A stretch of DNA of 38,588 nt, from NCBI GenBank assembly GCA_032718475.1, contig JAUCBJ010003811.1, positions 1 through 38,588 on the forward strand, read 5' to 3'. Numbering within the stretch: position 1 is the stretch's first letter; each line of letters opens with the position of its first letter. Below are positions 8,500 through 25,344 of the stretch, piece after piece. The position numbers and the translations under genes were made by a program. Below the pieces are notes generated by a model that had not been told where the DNA came from, made no database searches, and was given only the letters and a program-made list of their open reading frames with translations. Source of the stretch: Nemertoderma westbladi. Its lineage: Eukaryota > Xenacoelomorpha > Nemertodermatida > Nemertodermatidae.

Positions 8500-11400
8500 T
8501 ATCTCTGAACCCACAACACACTCACCTCCATCAATGTCCTCTATATCTATGAACACACTCACCCCCATCAATGTCCTCTATATCTATGAACCCACTCACC
8601 CCATCAATGTTCTCTATATCTATGAACCCACTCACCCCCATCAATGTCCTCTATATCTATGAACCCACAACCCACTCACCTCCATCAATGTCCTCTATAT
8701 CTATGAACCCACTCACCCCATCAATGTCCTCTATATCTATAAACCCACTCACCCCCATCAATGTCCTCTATATCTATGAACCCACTCACCCCATCAATGT
8801 CCTCTATATCTATGAACCCACTCACCCCCATCAATGTCCTCTATATCTATGAACCCACTCACCACATCAATGTCCTCTATATATATGAACCCACTCACCC
8901 CATCAATGTCCTCTATATCTCTGAACCCGCAAACCACTCACCTCCATCAATGTCCTCTATATCTATGAACCCACTCACCACCATCAATGTCCTCTATATC
9001 TATGAACCCACTCACCCCATCAATGTCCTCTATATCTATGAACCCACTCACCCCCATCAATGTCCTCTATATCTATGAAACCACAACCCACTCACCTCCA
9101 TCAATGTCCTCTATATCTATGAACCCACTCACCACATCAATGTCCTCTATATCTATGAACCCACTCACCCCCATCAATGTCCTCTATATCTATGAACCCA
9201 CTCACCCCATCAATGTCCTCTATATCTATGAACCCACTCACCCCCATCAATGTCCTCTATATCTATGAACCCACAATCCACTCACCTCCATCAATGTCCT
9301 CTATATCTATGAACCCACTCACCTCCATCAATGTCCTCTATATCTATGAACCCACTCACCTCCATCAATGTCCTCTATATCTATGAACCCCACTCACCCC
9401 ATCAATGTCCTCTATATCTATGAACCCACAACCCACTCACCTCCATCAATGTCCTCTATATCTATGAACCCACAACCCACTCACCACATCATGTCCTCTA
9501 TATCTATGAACCCACTCGCCCCATCAATGTCCTCTATATCTATGAACCCACTCACCCCCATCAATGTCCTCTATATCTATGAACCCACTCACCCCCATCA
9601 ATGTCCTCTATATCTATGAACCCACTCACCCCATCAATGTCCTCTATATATATGAACCCACTCACCTCCATCAATGTCCTCTATATCTATGAACCCCACT
9701 CACCCCATCAATGTCCTCTATATCTATGAACCCACAACCCACTCACCTCCATCAATGTCCTCTATATCTATGAACCCACAACCCACTCACCACATCATGT
9801 CCTCTATATCTATGAACCCACTCACCCCATCAATGTCCTCTATATCTATGAACCCACTCACCCCCATCAATGTCCTCTATATCTATGAACCCACTCACCC
9901 CCATCAATGTCCTCTATATCTATGAACCCACTCACCCCATCAATGTCCTCTATATCTATGAACCTACAACCCACTCACCTCCACCAATGTCCTCTATATC
10001 TATGAACCCACTCACCCCCATCAATGTCCTCTATATCTATGAACCCACTCACCCCATCAATGTCCTCTGTATCTATGAACCCACAACCCACTCACCTACA
10101 TCAATGTCCTCTATATCTATGAACCCACTCACCACATCAATGTCCTCTATATCTCTGAACTCACAACCCACTCACCTCCATCAATGTCCTCTATATCTAT
10201 GAACCCACTCACCCCCATCAATGTCCTCTATATCTATGAACCCACTCACCCCATCAATGTCCTCTATATCTATGAACCCACTCACCCCCATCAATGTCCT
10301 CTATATCTATGAACCCACAACCCAATCACCTCCATCAATGTCCTCTATATCTATGAACCCACTCTCCCCCATCAATGTCCTCTATATCTATGAACCCACT
10401 CACCACATCAATGTCCTCTATATCTCTGAACCCACAACCCACTCACCTCCATCAATGTCCTCTATATCTATGAACCCACTCACCACCATCAATGTCCTCT
10501 ATATCTATGAACCCACTCACCCCATCAATGTCCTCTATATCTATGAACCCACAACCCACTCACCTCCATCAATGTCCTCTATATCTATGAACCCACTCAC
10601 CCCCATCAATGTCCTCTATATCTATGAACCCATTCACCCCATCAATGTCCTCTATATCTATGAACCCACAACCCACTCACCTCCATCAATGTCCTCTATA
10701 TCTATGAACCCACTCACCACATCAATGTCCTCTATATCTATGAACCCACTCACCCCCATCAATGTCCTCTATATCTATGAACCCACTCACCCCCATCAAT
10801 GTCCTCTATATCTATGAACCCACTCACCTCCATCAATGTCCTCTATATCTATGAACCCACAACCCACTCACCTCCATCAATGTCCTCTATATCTCTGAAC
10901 CCACAACCCACTCACCTCCATCAATGTCCTCTATATCTATGAACCCACTCACCCCCATCAATGTCCTCTATATCTATGAACCCATTCACCCCATCAATGT
11001 CCTCTATATCTATGAACCCACAACCCACTCACCTCCATCAATGTCCTCTATATCTATGAACCCACTCACCACATCAATGTCCTCTATATCTATGAACCCA
11101 CTCACCCCCATCAATGTCCTCTATATCTATGAACCCACTCACCCCCATCAATGTCCTCTATATCTATGAACCCACTCACCTCCATCAATGTCCTCTATAT
11201 CTATGAACCCACTCACCCCCATCAATGTCCTCTATATCTATGAACCCACTCACCCCCATCAATGTCCTCTATATCTATGAACCCACAATCCACTCGCCTC
11301 CATCAATGTCCTCTATATCTATGAACCCACAACCCAATCACCTCCATCAATGTCCTCTATATCTATGAACCCACTCACCCCATCGATGTCCTCTATATCT

Positions 11401-13080
11401 ATGAACCCACTCACCTCCATCAATGTCCTCTATATCTATGAACCCACTCACCCCCATCAATGTCCTCTATATCTATGAACCCACTCACCCCCATCAATGT
11501 CCTCTATATCTATTAACCCACTCACCCCCATCAATGTCCTCTATATCTATGAACCCACTCACCCCCATCAATGTCCTCTATATCTATGAACCCACAATCC
11601 ACTCACCTCCATCAATGTCCTCTATATTTATGAACCCACAACCAACTCACCTACATCAATGTCCTCTATATCTATGAACCCACAACCCAATCACCTCCAT
11701 CAATGTCCTCTATATCTATGAACCCACTCACCCCATCAATGTCCTCTATATCTCTGAACCCACAACACACTCACCTCCATCAATGTTCTCTATATCTATG
11801 AACACACTCACCCCCATCAATGTCCTCTATATCTATGAACCCACTCACCCCATCAATGTTCTCTATATCTATGAACCCACTCACCCCCATCAATGTCCTC
11901 TATATCTATGAACCCACAACCCACTCACCTCCATCAATGTCCTCTATATCTATGAACCCACTCACCCCATCAATGTCCTCTATATCTATGAACCCACTCA
12001 CCCCCATCAATGTCCTCTATATCTATGAACCCACTCACCCCATCAATGTCCTCTATATCTATGAACCCACTCACCCCCATCAATGACCTCTATATCTATG
12101 AACCCACTCACCACATCAATGTCCTCTATATATATGAACCCACTCACTCCATCAATGTCCTCTATATCTCTGAACCCGCAAACCACTCACCTCCATCAAT
12201 GTCCTCTATATCTATGAACCCACTCACCACCATCAATGTCCTCTATATCTATGAACCCACTTACCCCATCAATGTCCTCTATATCTATGAACCCACTCAC
12301 CCCCATCAATGTCCTCTATATCTATGAAACCACAACCCACTCACCTCCATCAATGTCCTCTATATCTATGATCCCACTCACCACATCAATGTCCTCTATA
12401 TCTATGAACCCACTCACCCCCATCAATGTCCTCTATATCTATGAACCCACTCACCCCCATCAATGTCCTCTATATCTATGAACCCACTCACCCCCATCAA
12501 TGTCCTCTATATCTATGAACCCACAATCCACTCACCTCCATCAATGTCCTCTATATCTATGAACCCACTCACCTCCATCAATGTCCTCTATATCTATGAA
12601 CCCACTCACCTCCATCAATGTCCTCTATATCTATGATCCCCACTCACCCCATCAATGTCCTCTATATCTATGAACCCACAACCCACTCACCTCCATCAAT
12701 GTCCTCTATATCTATGAACCCACAACCCACTCACCACATCATGTCCTCTATATCTATGAACCCACTCACCCCCATCAATGTCCTCTATATCTATGAACCC
12801 ACTCACCCCATCAATGTCCTCTATATCTATGAACCCACAACCCACTCACCTCCACCAATGTCCTCTATATCTATGAACCCACTCACCCCCATCAATGTCC
12901 TCTATATCTATGAACCCACTCACCCCATCAATGTCCTCTGTATCTATGAACCCACAACCCACTCACCTACATCAATGTCCTCTATATCTATGAACCCACT
13001 CACCACATCAATGTCCTCTATATCTCTGAACTCACAACCCACTCACCTCCATCAATGTCCTCTATATCTATGAACCCACT
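8500..13080 (+). repeat. Early segmental duplication inside the minisatellite
   Basis: The variant pattern at about 8500-9780 recurs at about 11750-13030 with an offset of 3249-3250 bp, and nearby blocks match at 2871 bp because of a later length change. Smaller tandem copies occur inside it, for example a 306-bp shift (9368 versus 9674) and a 352-bp shift (10567 versus 10919). Confidence 0.7.
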
Positions 13081-13360
13081 CACCCCCATCAATGTCCTCT
13101 ATATCTATGAACCCACTCACCCCATCAATGTCCTCTATATCTATGAACCCACAATCCACTCACCTCCATCAATGTCCTCTATATTTATGAACCCACAACC
13201 AACTCACCTACATCAATGTCCTCTATATCTATGAACCCACAACCCAATCACCTCCATCAATGTCCTCTATATCTATGAACCCACTCACCCCATCAATGTC
13301 CTCTATATCTCTGAACCCACTCACCCCATCAATGTCCTCTATATCTATGAACCCACTCAC

Positions 13361-16300
13361 CCCCATCAATGTCCTCTATATCTATGAACCCACAACCCAA
13401 TCACCTCCATCAATGTCCTCTATATCTATGAACCCACTCACCCCCATCAATGTCCTCTATATCTATGAACCCACACACCACATCAATGTCATCTATATCT
13501 CTGAACCCACAACCCACTCACCTCCATCAATGTCCTCTATATCTATGAACCCACTCACCACCATCAATGTCCTCTATATCTATGAACCCACTCACCACAT
13601 TAATGTCCTCTATATCTATGAACCCACTCACCCCCATCAATGTCCTATATATCTATGAACCCACTCACCCCATCAATGTCCTCTATATCTATGAACCCAC
13701 TCACCCCCATCAATGTCCTCTATATCTATGAACCCACTCACCCCATCAATGTCCTCTATATCTATGAACCCACTCACCCCCATCAATGTCCTCTATATCT
13801 ATGAACCCACTCACCCCCATCAATGTCCTCTATATCTATGAACCCACTCACCACCATCAATGTCCTCTATATCTATGAACCCACTCACCCCATCAATGTC
13901 CTCTATATCTATGAACCCACTCACCCCCATCAATGTCCTCTATATCTATGAACCCACACACCACATCAATGTCATCTATATCTCTGAACCCACAACCCAC
14001 TCACCTCCATCAATGTCCTCTATATCTATGAACCCACTCACCCCCATCAATGTCCTCTATATCTATGAACCCACTCACCCCCATCAATGTCCTCTATATC
14101 TATGAACCCACTCACCACCATCAATGTCCTCTATATCTATGAACCCACTCACCCCATCAATGTCCTCTATATCTATGAACCCACTCACCCCCATCAATGT
14201 CCTCTATATCTATGAACCCACACACCACATCAATGTCATCTATATCTCTGAACCCACAACCCACTCACCTCCATCAATGTCCTCTATATCTATGAACCCA
14301 CTCACCACCATCAATGTCCTCTATATCTATGAACCCACTCACCCCATCAATGTCCTCTATATCTATGAACCCACTCACCCCATCAATGTCCTCTATATCT
14401 ATGAACCCACTCACCCCCATCAATGTCCTCTATATCTATGAACCCACTCACCACCATCAATGTCCTCTATATCTATGAACCCACTCACCCCATCAATGTC
14501 CTCTATATCTATGAACCCACTCACCCCCATCAATGTCCTCTATATCTATGAACCCACACACCACATCAATGTCATCTATATCTCTGAACCCACAACCCAC
14601 TCACCTCCATCAATGTCCTCTATATCTATGAACCCACTCACCACCATCAATGTCCTCTATATCTATGAACCCACTCACCCCATCAATGTCCTCTATATCT
14701 ATGAACCCACACACCACATCAATGTCATCTATATCTCTGAACCCACAACCCACTCACCTCCATCAATGTCCTCTATATCTATGAACCCACTCACCACCAT
14801 TAATGTCCTCTATATCTATGAACCCACTCACCCCATCAATGTTCTCTATATCTATGAACCCATTCACCCCATCAATGTCCTCTATATCTATGAACCCACA
14901 ACCCACTCACCTCCATCAATGTCCTCTATATCTATGAACCCACTCACCACATCAATGTCCTCTATATCTATGAACCCACTCACCCCCATCAATGTCCTCT
15001 ATATCTATGAACCCACTCACCCCCATCAATGTCCTCTATATCTATGAACCCACTCACCTCCATCAATGTCCTCTATATCTATGAACCCACTCACCCCCAT
15101 CAATGTCCTCTATATCTATGAACCCACTCACCCCCATCAATGTCCTCTATATCTATGAACCCACAATCCACTCGCCTCCATCAATGTCCTCTATATCTAT
15201 GAACCCACAACCCAATCACCTCCATCAATGTCCTCTATATCTATGAACCCACTCACCCCATCAATGTCCTCTATATCTATGAACCCACTCACCTCCATCA
15301 ATGTCCTCTATATCTATGAACCCACTCACCCCCATCAATGTCCTCTATATCTATGAACCCACTCACCCCCATCAATGTCCTCTATATCTATGAACCCACT
15401 CACCTCCATCAATGTCCTCTATATCTATGAACCCACTCACCCCCATCAATGTCCTCTATATCTATGAACCCACTCACCCCCATCAATGTCCTCTATATCT
15501 ATGAACCCACAATCCACTCACCTCCATCAATGTCCTCTATATCTATGAACCCACAACCCAATCGCCTCCATCAATGTCCTCTATATCTATGAACCCACTC
15601 ACCCCCATCAATGTCCTCTATATCTATGAACCCACTCACCCCCATCAATGTCCTCTATATCTATGAACCCACAATCCACTCACCTCCATCAATGTCCTCT
15701 ATATCTATGAACCCACAACCCAATCACCTCCATCAATGTCCTCTATATCTATGAACCCACTCACCCCATCAATGTCCTCTATATCTATGAACCCACTCAC
15801 CACATCAATGTCCTCTATATCTGTGAACCCACTCACCTCCATCAATGTCCTCTATATCTACGAACCCACTCACCCCCATCAATGTCCTCTATATCTATGA
15901 ACCCACTCACCTCCATTAATGTCCTCTATATCTATGAACCCACTCACCACATCAATGTCCTCTATATCTATGAACCCACTCACCCCCATCAATGTCCTCT
16001 ATATCTATGAACCCACTCACCCCCATCAATGTCCTCTATATCTATGAACCCACAATCCACTCACCTCCATCAATGTCCTCTATATCTATGAACCCACAAC
16101 CCAATCACCTCCATCAATGTCCTCTATATCTATGAACCCACTCACCCCATCAATGTCCTCTATATCTATGAACCCACTCACCCCATCAATGTCCTCTATA
16201 TCTATGAACCCACTCACCACATCAATGTCCTCTATATCTATGAACCCACTCACCTCCATCAATGTCCTCTATATCTATGAACCCACAACCCAATCACCTC

Positions 16301-18635
16301 CATCAATGTCCTCTATATCTATGAACCCACTCACCTCCATCAATGTCCTCTATATCTATGAACCCACAACCCAATCACCTCCATCAATGTCCTCTATATC
16401 TATGAACCCACTCACCCCATCAATGTCCTCTATATCTATGAACCCACTCACCACATCAATGTCCTCTATATCTATGAACCCACTCACCCCCATCAATGTC
16501 CTCTATATCTATGAACCCAATCACCCCCATCAATGTCCTCTATATCTATGAACCCACAATCCACTCACCTCCATCAATGTCCTCTATATCTATGAACCCA
16601 CAACCCAATCACCTCCATCAATGTCCTCTTTATCTATGAACCCACTCACCCCATCAATGTCCTCTATATCTATGAACCCACTCACCCCATCAATGTCCTC
16701 TATATCTATGAACCCACTCACCACATCAATGTCCTCTATATCTATGAACCCACTCACCTCCATCAATGTCCTCTATATCTATGAACCCACAACCCAATCA
16801 CCTCCATCAATGTCCTCTATATCTATGAACCCACTCACCCCATCAATGTCCTCTATATCTATGAACCCACTCACCTCCATCAATGTCCTCTATATCTATG
16901 AACCCACAACCCAATCACCTCCATCAATGTCCTCTATATCTATGAACCCACTCACCCCATCAATGTCCTCTATATCTATGAACCCACTCACCTCCATCAA
17001 TGTCCTCTATATCTATGAACCCACAACCCAATCACTTCCATCAATGTCCTCTATATCTATGAACCCACTCACCCCATCAATGTCCTCTATATCTATGAAC
17101 CCACTCACCACATTAATGTCCTCTATATCTCTGAACCCACTCACCCCATCAATGTCCTCTGTATCTATGAACCCACTCACCTCCATCAATGTCCTCTATA
17201 TCTACGAACCCACTCACCCCCATCAATGTCCTATATATCTATGAACCCACTCACCTCCATCAATGTCCTCTATATCTATGAACCCACTCACCCCATCAAT
17301 GTCCTCTATATCTATGAACCCACTCACCACATTAATGTCCTCTATATCTATGAACCCACTCACCCCATCAATGTTCTTTATATCTATGAACCCACTCACC
17401 CCCATTAATGTCCTCTATATCTATGAACCCACAACCCACTCACCTCCATCAATGTCCTATATATCTATGAACCCACTCACCACATTAATGTCCTCTATAT
17501 CTATGAACCCACTCACCCCATCAATGTTCTCTATATCTATGAACCCACTCACCCCCATTAATGTCCTCTATATCTATGAACCCACAACCCACTCACCTCC
17601 ATCAATGTCCTATATATCTATGAACCCACGCACCACATTAATGTCCTCTATATCTATGAACCCACTCACCCCCATCAATGTCCTCTATATCTATGAAACC
17701 ACAACCCACTCACCTCCATCAATGTCCTCTATATCTATGAACCCACTCACCCCATCAATGTCCTCTATATCTATGAACCCACTCACCACATTAATGTCCT
17801 CTATATCTATGAACCCACAACCCACTCACCTCCATCAATGTCCTATATATCTATGAACCCACGCACCACATTAATGTCCTCTATATCTATGAACCCACAA
17901 CCCACTCACCTCCATCAATGTCCTCTATATCTATGAACCCACTCACCCCATCAATGTCCTCTATATCTATGAACCCACTCACCACATTAATGTCCTCTAT
18001 ATCTATGAACCCACTCACCCCCATCAATGTCCTATATATCTATGAACCCACTCACCACATTAATGTCCTCTATATCTATGAACCCACAACCCACTCACCT
18101 CCATCAATGTCCTCTATATCTATGAACCCACTCACCCCATCAATGTCCTCTATATCTATGAACCCACGCACCACATTAATGTCCTCTATATCTATGAACC
18201 CACAACCCACTCACCTCCATCAATGTCCTCTATATCTATGAACCCACTCACCCCATCAATGTCCTCTATATCTATGAACCCACGCACCACATTAATGTCC
18301 TCTATATCTATGAACCCACAACCCACTCACCTCCATCAATGTCCTCTATATCTATGAACCCACTCACCCCATCAATGTCCTCTATATCTATGAACCCACG
18401 CACCACATTAATGTCCTCTATATCTATGAACCCACAACCCACTCACCTCCATCAATGTCCTCTATATCTATGAACCCACTCACCCCCATCAATGTCCTAT
18501 ATATCTATGAACCCACGCACCACATTAATGTCCTCTATATCTATGAACCCACAACCCACTCACCTCCATCAATGTCCTCTATATCTATAAACCCACTCAC
18601 CCCATCAATGTCCTCTATATCTATGAACCCACTCA
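13361..18635 (+). repeat. 5,275-bp higher-order unit, copy A
   Basis: The order of monomer variants here is repeated base for base at +5275. Landmark variants such as ACACACCACATC with GTCATC, CTCTTTATC (16626), GTTCTTTATATC and CCACGCACC all recur at exactly this offset. Confidence 0.9.
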
Positions 18636-21600
18636 CCCCATCAATGTCCTCTATATCTATGAACCCACAACCCAATCACCTCCATCAATGTCCTCTATAT
18701 CTATGAACCCACTCACCCCCATCAATGTCCTCTATATCTATGAACCCACACACCACATCAATGTCATCTATATCTCTGAACCCACAACCCACTCACCTCC
18801 ATCAATGTCCTCTATATCTATGAACCCACTCACCACCATCAATGTCCTCTATATCTATGAACCCACTCACCACATTAATGTCCTCTATATCTATGAACCC
18901 ACTCACCCCCATCAATGTCCTATATATCTATGAACCCACTCACCCCATCAATGTCCTCTATATCTATGAACCCACTCACCCCCATCAATGTCCTCTATAT
19001 CTATGAACCCACTCACCCCATCAATGTCCTCTATATCTATGAACCCACTCACCCCCATCAATGTCCTCTATATCTATGAACCCACTCACCCCCATCAATG
19101 TCCTCTATATCTATGAACCCACTCACCACCATCAATGTCCTCTATATCTATGAACCCACTCACCCCATCAATGTCCTCTATATCTATGAACCCACTCACC
19201 CCCATCAATGTCCTCTATATCTATGAACCCACACACCACATCAATGTCATCTATATCTCTGAACCCACAACCCACTTACCTCCATCAATGTCCTCTATAT
19301 CTATGAACCCACTCACCCCCATCAATGTCCTCTATATCTATGAACCCACTCACCCCCATCAATGTCCTCTATATCTATGAACCCACTCACCACCATCAAT
19401 GTCCTCTATATCTATGAACCCACTCACCCCATCAATGTCCTCTATATCTATGAACCCACTCACCCCCATCAATGTCCTCTATATCTATGAACCCACACAC
19501 CACATCAATGTCATCTATATCTCTGAACCCACAACCCACTCACCTCCGTCAATGTCCTCTATATCTATGAACCCACTCACCACCATCAATGTCCTCTATA
19601 TCTATGAACCCACTCACCCCATCAATGTCCTCTATATCTATGAACCCACTCACCCCATCAATGTCCTCTATATCTATGAACCCACTCACCCCCATCAATG
19701 TCCTCTATATCTATGAATCCACTCACCACCATCAATGTCCTCTATATCTATGAACCCACTCACCCCATCAATGTCCTCTATATCTATGAACCCACTCACC
19801 CCCATCAATGTCCTCTATATCTATGAACCCACACACCACATCAATGTCATCTATATCTCTGAACCCACAACCCACTCACCTCCATCAATGTCCTCTATAT
19901 CTATGAACCCACTCACCACCATCAATGTCCTCTATATCTATGAACCCACTCACCCCATCAATGTCCTCTATATCTATGAACCCACACACCACATCAATGT
20001 CATCTATATCTCTGAACCCACAACCCACTCACCTCCATCAATGTCCTCTATATCTATGAACCCACTCACCACCATTAATGTCCTCTATATCTATGAACCC
20101 ACTCACCCCATCAATGTTCTCTATATCTATGAACCCATTCACCCCATCAATGTCCTCTATATCTATGAACCCACAACCCACTCACCTCCATCAATGTCCT
20201 CTATATCTATGAACCCACTCACCACATCAATGTCCTCTATATCTATGAACCCACTCACCCCCATCAATGTCCTCTATATCTATGAACCCACTCACCCCCA
20301 TCAATGTCCTCTATATCTATGAACCCACTCACCTCCATCAATGTCCTCTATATCTATGAACCCACTCACCCCCATCAATGTCCTCTATATCTATGAACCC
20401 ACTCACCCCCATCAATGTCCTCTATATCTATGAACCCACAATCCACTCGCCTCCATCAATGTCCTCTATATCTATGAACCCACAACCCAATCACCTCCAT
20501 CAATGTCCTCTATATCTATGAACCCACTCACCCCATCAATGTCCTCTATATCTATGAACCCACTCACCTCCATCAATGTCCTCTATATCTATGAACCCAC
20601 TCACCCCCATCAATGTCCTCTATATCTATGAACCCACTCACCCCCATCAATGTCCTCTATATCTATGAACCCACTCACCTCCATCAATGTCCTCTATATC
20701 TATGAACCCACTCACCCCCATCAATGTCCTCTATATCTATGAACCCACTCACCCCCATCAATGTCCTCTATATCTATGAACCCACAATCCACTCACCTCC
20801 ATCAATGTCCTCTATATCTATGAACCCACAACCCAATCGCCTCCATCAATGTCCTCTATATCTATGAACCCACTCACCCCCATCAATGTCCTCTATATCT
20901 ATGAACCCACTCACCCCCATCAATGTCCTCTATATCTATGAACCCACAATCCACTCACCTCCATCAATGTCCTCTATATCTATGAACCCACAACCCAATC
21001 ACCTCCATCAATGTCCTCTATATCTATGAACCCACTCACCCCATCAATGTCCTCTATATCTATGAACCCACTCACCACATCAATGTCCTCTATATCTGTG
21101 AACCCACTCACCTCCATCAATGTCCTCTATATCTACGAACCCACTCACCCCCATCAATGTCCTCTATATCTATGAACCCACTCACCTCCATTAATGTCCT
21201 CTATATCTATGAACCCACTCACCACATCAATGTCCTCTATATCTATGAACCCACTCACCCCCATCAATGTCCTCTATATCTATGAACCCACTCACCCCCA
21301 TCAATGTCCTCTATATCTATGAACCCACAATCCACTCACCTCCATCAATGTCCTCTATATCTATGAACCCACAACCCAATCACCTCCATCAATGTCCTCT
21401 ATATCTATGAACCCACTCACCCCATCAATGTCCTCTATATCTATGAACCCACTCACCCCATCAATGTCCTCTATATCTATGAACCCACTCACCACATCAA
21501 TGTCCTCTATATCTATGAACCCACTCACCTCCATCAATGTCCTCTATATCTATGAACCCACAACCCAATCACCTCCATCAATGTCCTCTATATCTATGAA

Positions 21601-23910
21601 CCCACTCACCTCCATCAATGTCCTCTATATCTATGAACCCACAACCCAATCACCTCCATCAATGTCCTCTATATCTATGAACCCACTCACCCCATCAATG
21701 TCCTCTATATCTATGAACCCACTCACCACATCAATGTCCTCTATATCTATGAACCCACTCACCCCCATCAATGTCCTCTATATCTATGAACCCAATCACC
21801 CCCATCAATGTCCTCTATATCTATGAACCCACAATCCACTCACCTCCATCAATGTCCTCTATATCTATGAACCCACAACCCAATCACCTCCATCAATGTC
21901 CTCTTTATCTATGAACCCACTCACCCCATCAATGTCCTCTATATCTATGAACCCACTCACCCCATCAATGTCCTCTATATCTATGAACCCACTCACCACA
22001 TCAATGTCCTCTATATCTATGAACCCACTCACCTCCATCAATGTCCTCTATATCTATGAACCCACAACCCAATCACCTCCATCAATGTCCTCTATATCTA
22101 TGAACCCACTCACCCCATCAATGTCCTCTATATCTATGAACCCACTCACCTCCATCAATGTCCTCTATATCTATGAACCCACAACCCAATCACCTCCATC
22201 AATGTCCTCTATATCTATGAACCCACTCACCCCATCAATGTCCTCTATATCTATGAACCCACTCACCTCCATCAATGTCCTCTATATCTATGAACCCACA
22301 ACCCAATCACTTCCATCAATGTCCTCTATATCTATGAACCCACTCACCCCATCAATGTCCTCTATATCTATGAACCCACTCACCACATTAATGTCCTCTA
22401 TATCTCTGAACCCACTCACCCCATCAATGTCCTCTGTATCTATGAACCCACTCACCTCCATCAATGTCCTCTATATCTACGAACCCACTCACCCCCATCA
22501 ATGTCCTATATATCTATGAACCCACTCACCTCCATCAATGTCCTCTATATCTATGAACCCACTCACCCCATCAATGTCCTCTATATCTATGAACCCACTC
22601 ACCACATTAATGTCCTCTATATCTATGAACCCACTCACCCCATCAATGTTCTTTATATCTATGAACCCACTCACCCCCATTAATGTCCTCTATATCTATG
22701 AACCCACAACCCACTCACCTCCATCAATGTCCTATATATCTATGAACCCACTCACCACATTAATGTCCTCTATATCTATGAACCCACTCACCCCATCAAT
22801 GTTCTCTATATCTATGAACCCACTCACCCCCATTAATGTCCTCTATATCTATGAACCCACAACCCACTCACCTCCATCAATGTCCTATATATCTATGAAC
22901 CCACGCACCACATTAATGTCCTCTATATCTATGAACCCACTCACCCCCATCAATGTCCTCTATATCTATGAAACCACAACCCACTCACCTCCATCAATGT
23001 CCTCTATATCTATGAACCCACTCACCCCATCAATGTCCTCTATATCTATGAACCCACTCACCACATTAATGTCCTCTATATCTATGAACCCACAACCCAC
23101 TCACCTCCATCAATGTCCTATATATCTATGAACCCACGCACCACATTAATGTCCTCTATATCTATGAACCCACAACCCACTCACCTCCATCAATGTCCTC
23201 TATATCTATGAACCCACTCACCCCATCAATGTCCTCTATATCTATGAACCCACTCACCACATTAATGTCCTCTATATCTATGAACCCACTCACCCCCATC
23301 AATGTCCTATATATCTATGAACCCACTCACCACATTAATGTCCTCTATATCTATGAACCCACAACCCACTCACCTCCATCAATGTCCTCTATATCTATGA
23401 ACCCACTCACCCCATCAATGTCCTCTATATCTATGAGCCCACGCACCACATTAATGTCCTCTATATCTATGAACCCACAACCCACTCACCTCCATCAATG
23501 TCCTCTATATCTATGAACCCACTCACCCCATCAATGTCCTCTATATCTATGAACCCACGCACCACATTAATGTCCTCTATATCTATGAACCCACAACCCA
23601 CTCACCTCCATCAATGTCCTCTATATCTATGAACCCACTCACCCCATCAATGTCCTCTATATCTATGAACCCACGCACCACATTAATGTCCTCTATATCT
23701 ATGAACCCACAACCCACTCACCTCCATCAATGTCCTCTATATCTATGAACCCACTCACCCCCATCAATGTCCTATATATCTATGAACCCACGCACCACAT
23801 TAATGTCCTCTATATCTATGAACCCACAACCCACTCACCTCCATCAATGTCCTCTATATCTATAAACCCACTCACCCCATCAATGTCCTCTATATCTATG
23901 AACCCACTCA
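18636..23910 (+). repeat. 5,275-bp higher-order unit, copy B
   Basis: Head-to-tail copy of 13361-18635. By eye I found only a handful of differences, including 14002 C/19277 T, 14273 A/19548 G, 14443 C/19718 T and 18162 A/23437 G. The match breaks near 18636 on the left (a one-C length difference) and near 23935 on the right. Confidence 0.9.
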
Positions 23911-25344
23911 CCCCATCAATGTCCTCTATATCTATGAACCCACTCACCACATCAATGTCCTCTATATCTATGAACCCACTCACCCCCATCAATGTCCTCT
24001 ATATCTATGAACCCACTCACCCCATCAATGTCCTCTATATCTATGAACCCACTCACCACATCAATGTCCTCTATATCTATGAACCCACTCACCTCCATCA
24101 ATGTCCTATATATCTATGAACCCACTCACCACATTAATGTCCTCTATATCTATGAACCCACAACCCACTCACCCCATCAATGTCCTCTATATCTATGAAC
24201 CCACACACCCCCATCAATGTCCTCTATATCTATGAACCCACACACCCCCATCAATGTCCTCTATATCTATGAACCCACTCACCTCCATCAATGTCCTATA
24301 TATCTATGAACCCACTCACCACATTAATGTCCTCTATATCTATGAACCCACAACCCACTCACCCCATCAATGTCCTCTATATCTATGAACCCACTCACCA
24401 CATTAATGTCCTCTATATCTATGAACCCACAACCCACTCACCTCCATCAATGTCCTATATATCTATGAACCCACTCACCCCCATCAATGTCCTCTATATC
24501 TATGAACCCACTCACCCCCATCAATGTCCTCTATATCTATGAACCCGCTCACCCCCATCAATGTCCTCTATATCTATGAACCCACTCACCCCCATCAATG
24601 TCCTCTATATCTATGAACCCACAATCCACTCACCTCCATCAATGTCCTCTATATCTATGAACCCACTCACCCCCATCAATGTCCTCTATATCTATGAACC
24701 CACTCACCCCCATCAATGTCCTCTATATCTATGAACCCACAATCCACTCACCTCCATCAATGTCCTCTATATCTATGAACCCACTCACCCCATCAATGTC
24801 CTCTATATCTATGAACCCACTCACCACATCAATGTCCTCTATATCTCTGAACCCACAACCCACTCACCTCCATCAATGTCCTCTATATCTATGAACCCAC
24901 TCACCCCATCAATGTCCTCTATATCTACAAACCCACTCACCCCCATCAATGTCCCCTATATCTATGAACCCACTCACCTCCATCAATGTCCTCTGCATCT
25001 ATGAACCCACTCACCCCCATCAATGTCCTCTATATCTATGAACCCACTCACCACATCAATGTCCTCTATATCTATGAACCCACTCACCCCCATCAATGTC
25101 CTCTATATCTATGAACCCACTCACCCCCATCAATGTCCTCTATATCTATTATCCCACTCACCCCATCAATGTTCTCTATATCTATGAACCCACTCACCAA
25201 ATCAATGTCCTCTATATCTCTGAACCCACAACCCACTCACCTCCATCAATGTCCTCTATATCTACGAACCCACTCACCCCCATCAATGTCCTCTATATCT
25301 ATGAACCCACTCACCCCCATCAATGTCCTCTATATCTATGAACC

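Noticed and set aside
13361-23910. Certainty that the 5,275-bp duplication is biological
   Set aside because: The copies are so similar that an assembly error cannot be excluded from sequence alone. It is reported as a finding with that caveat.
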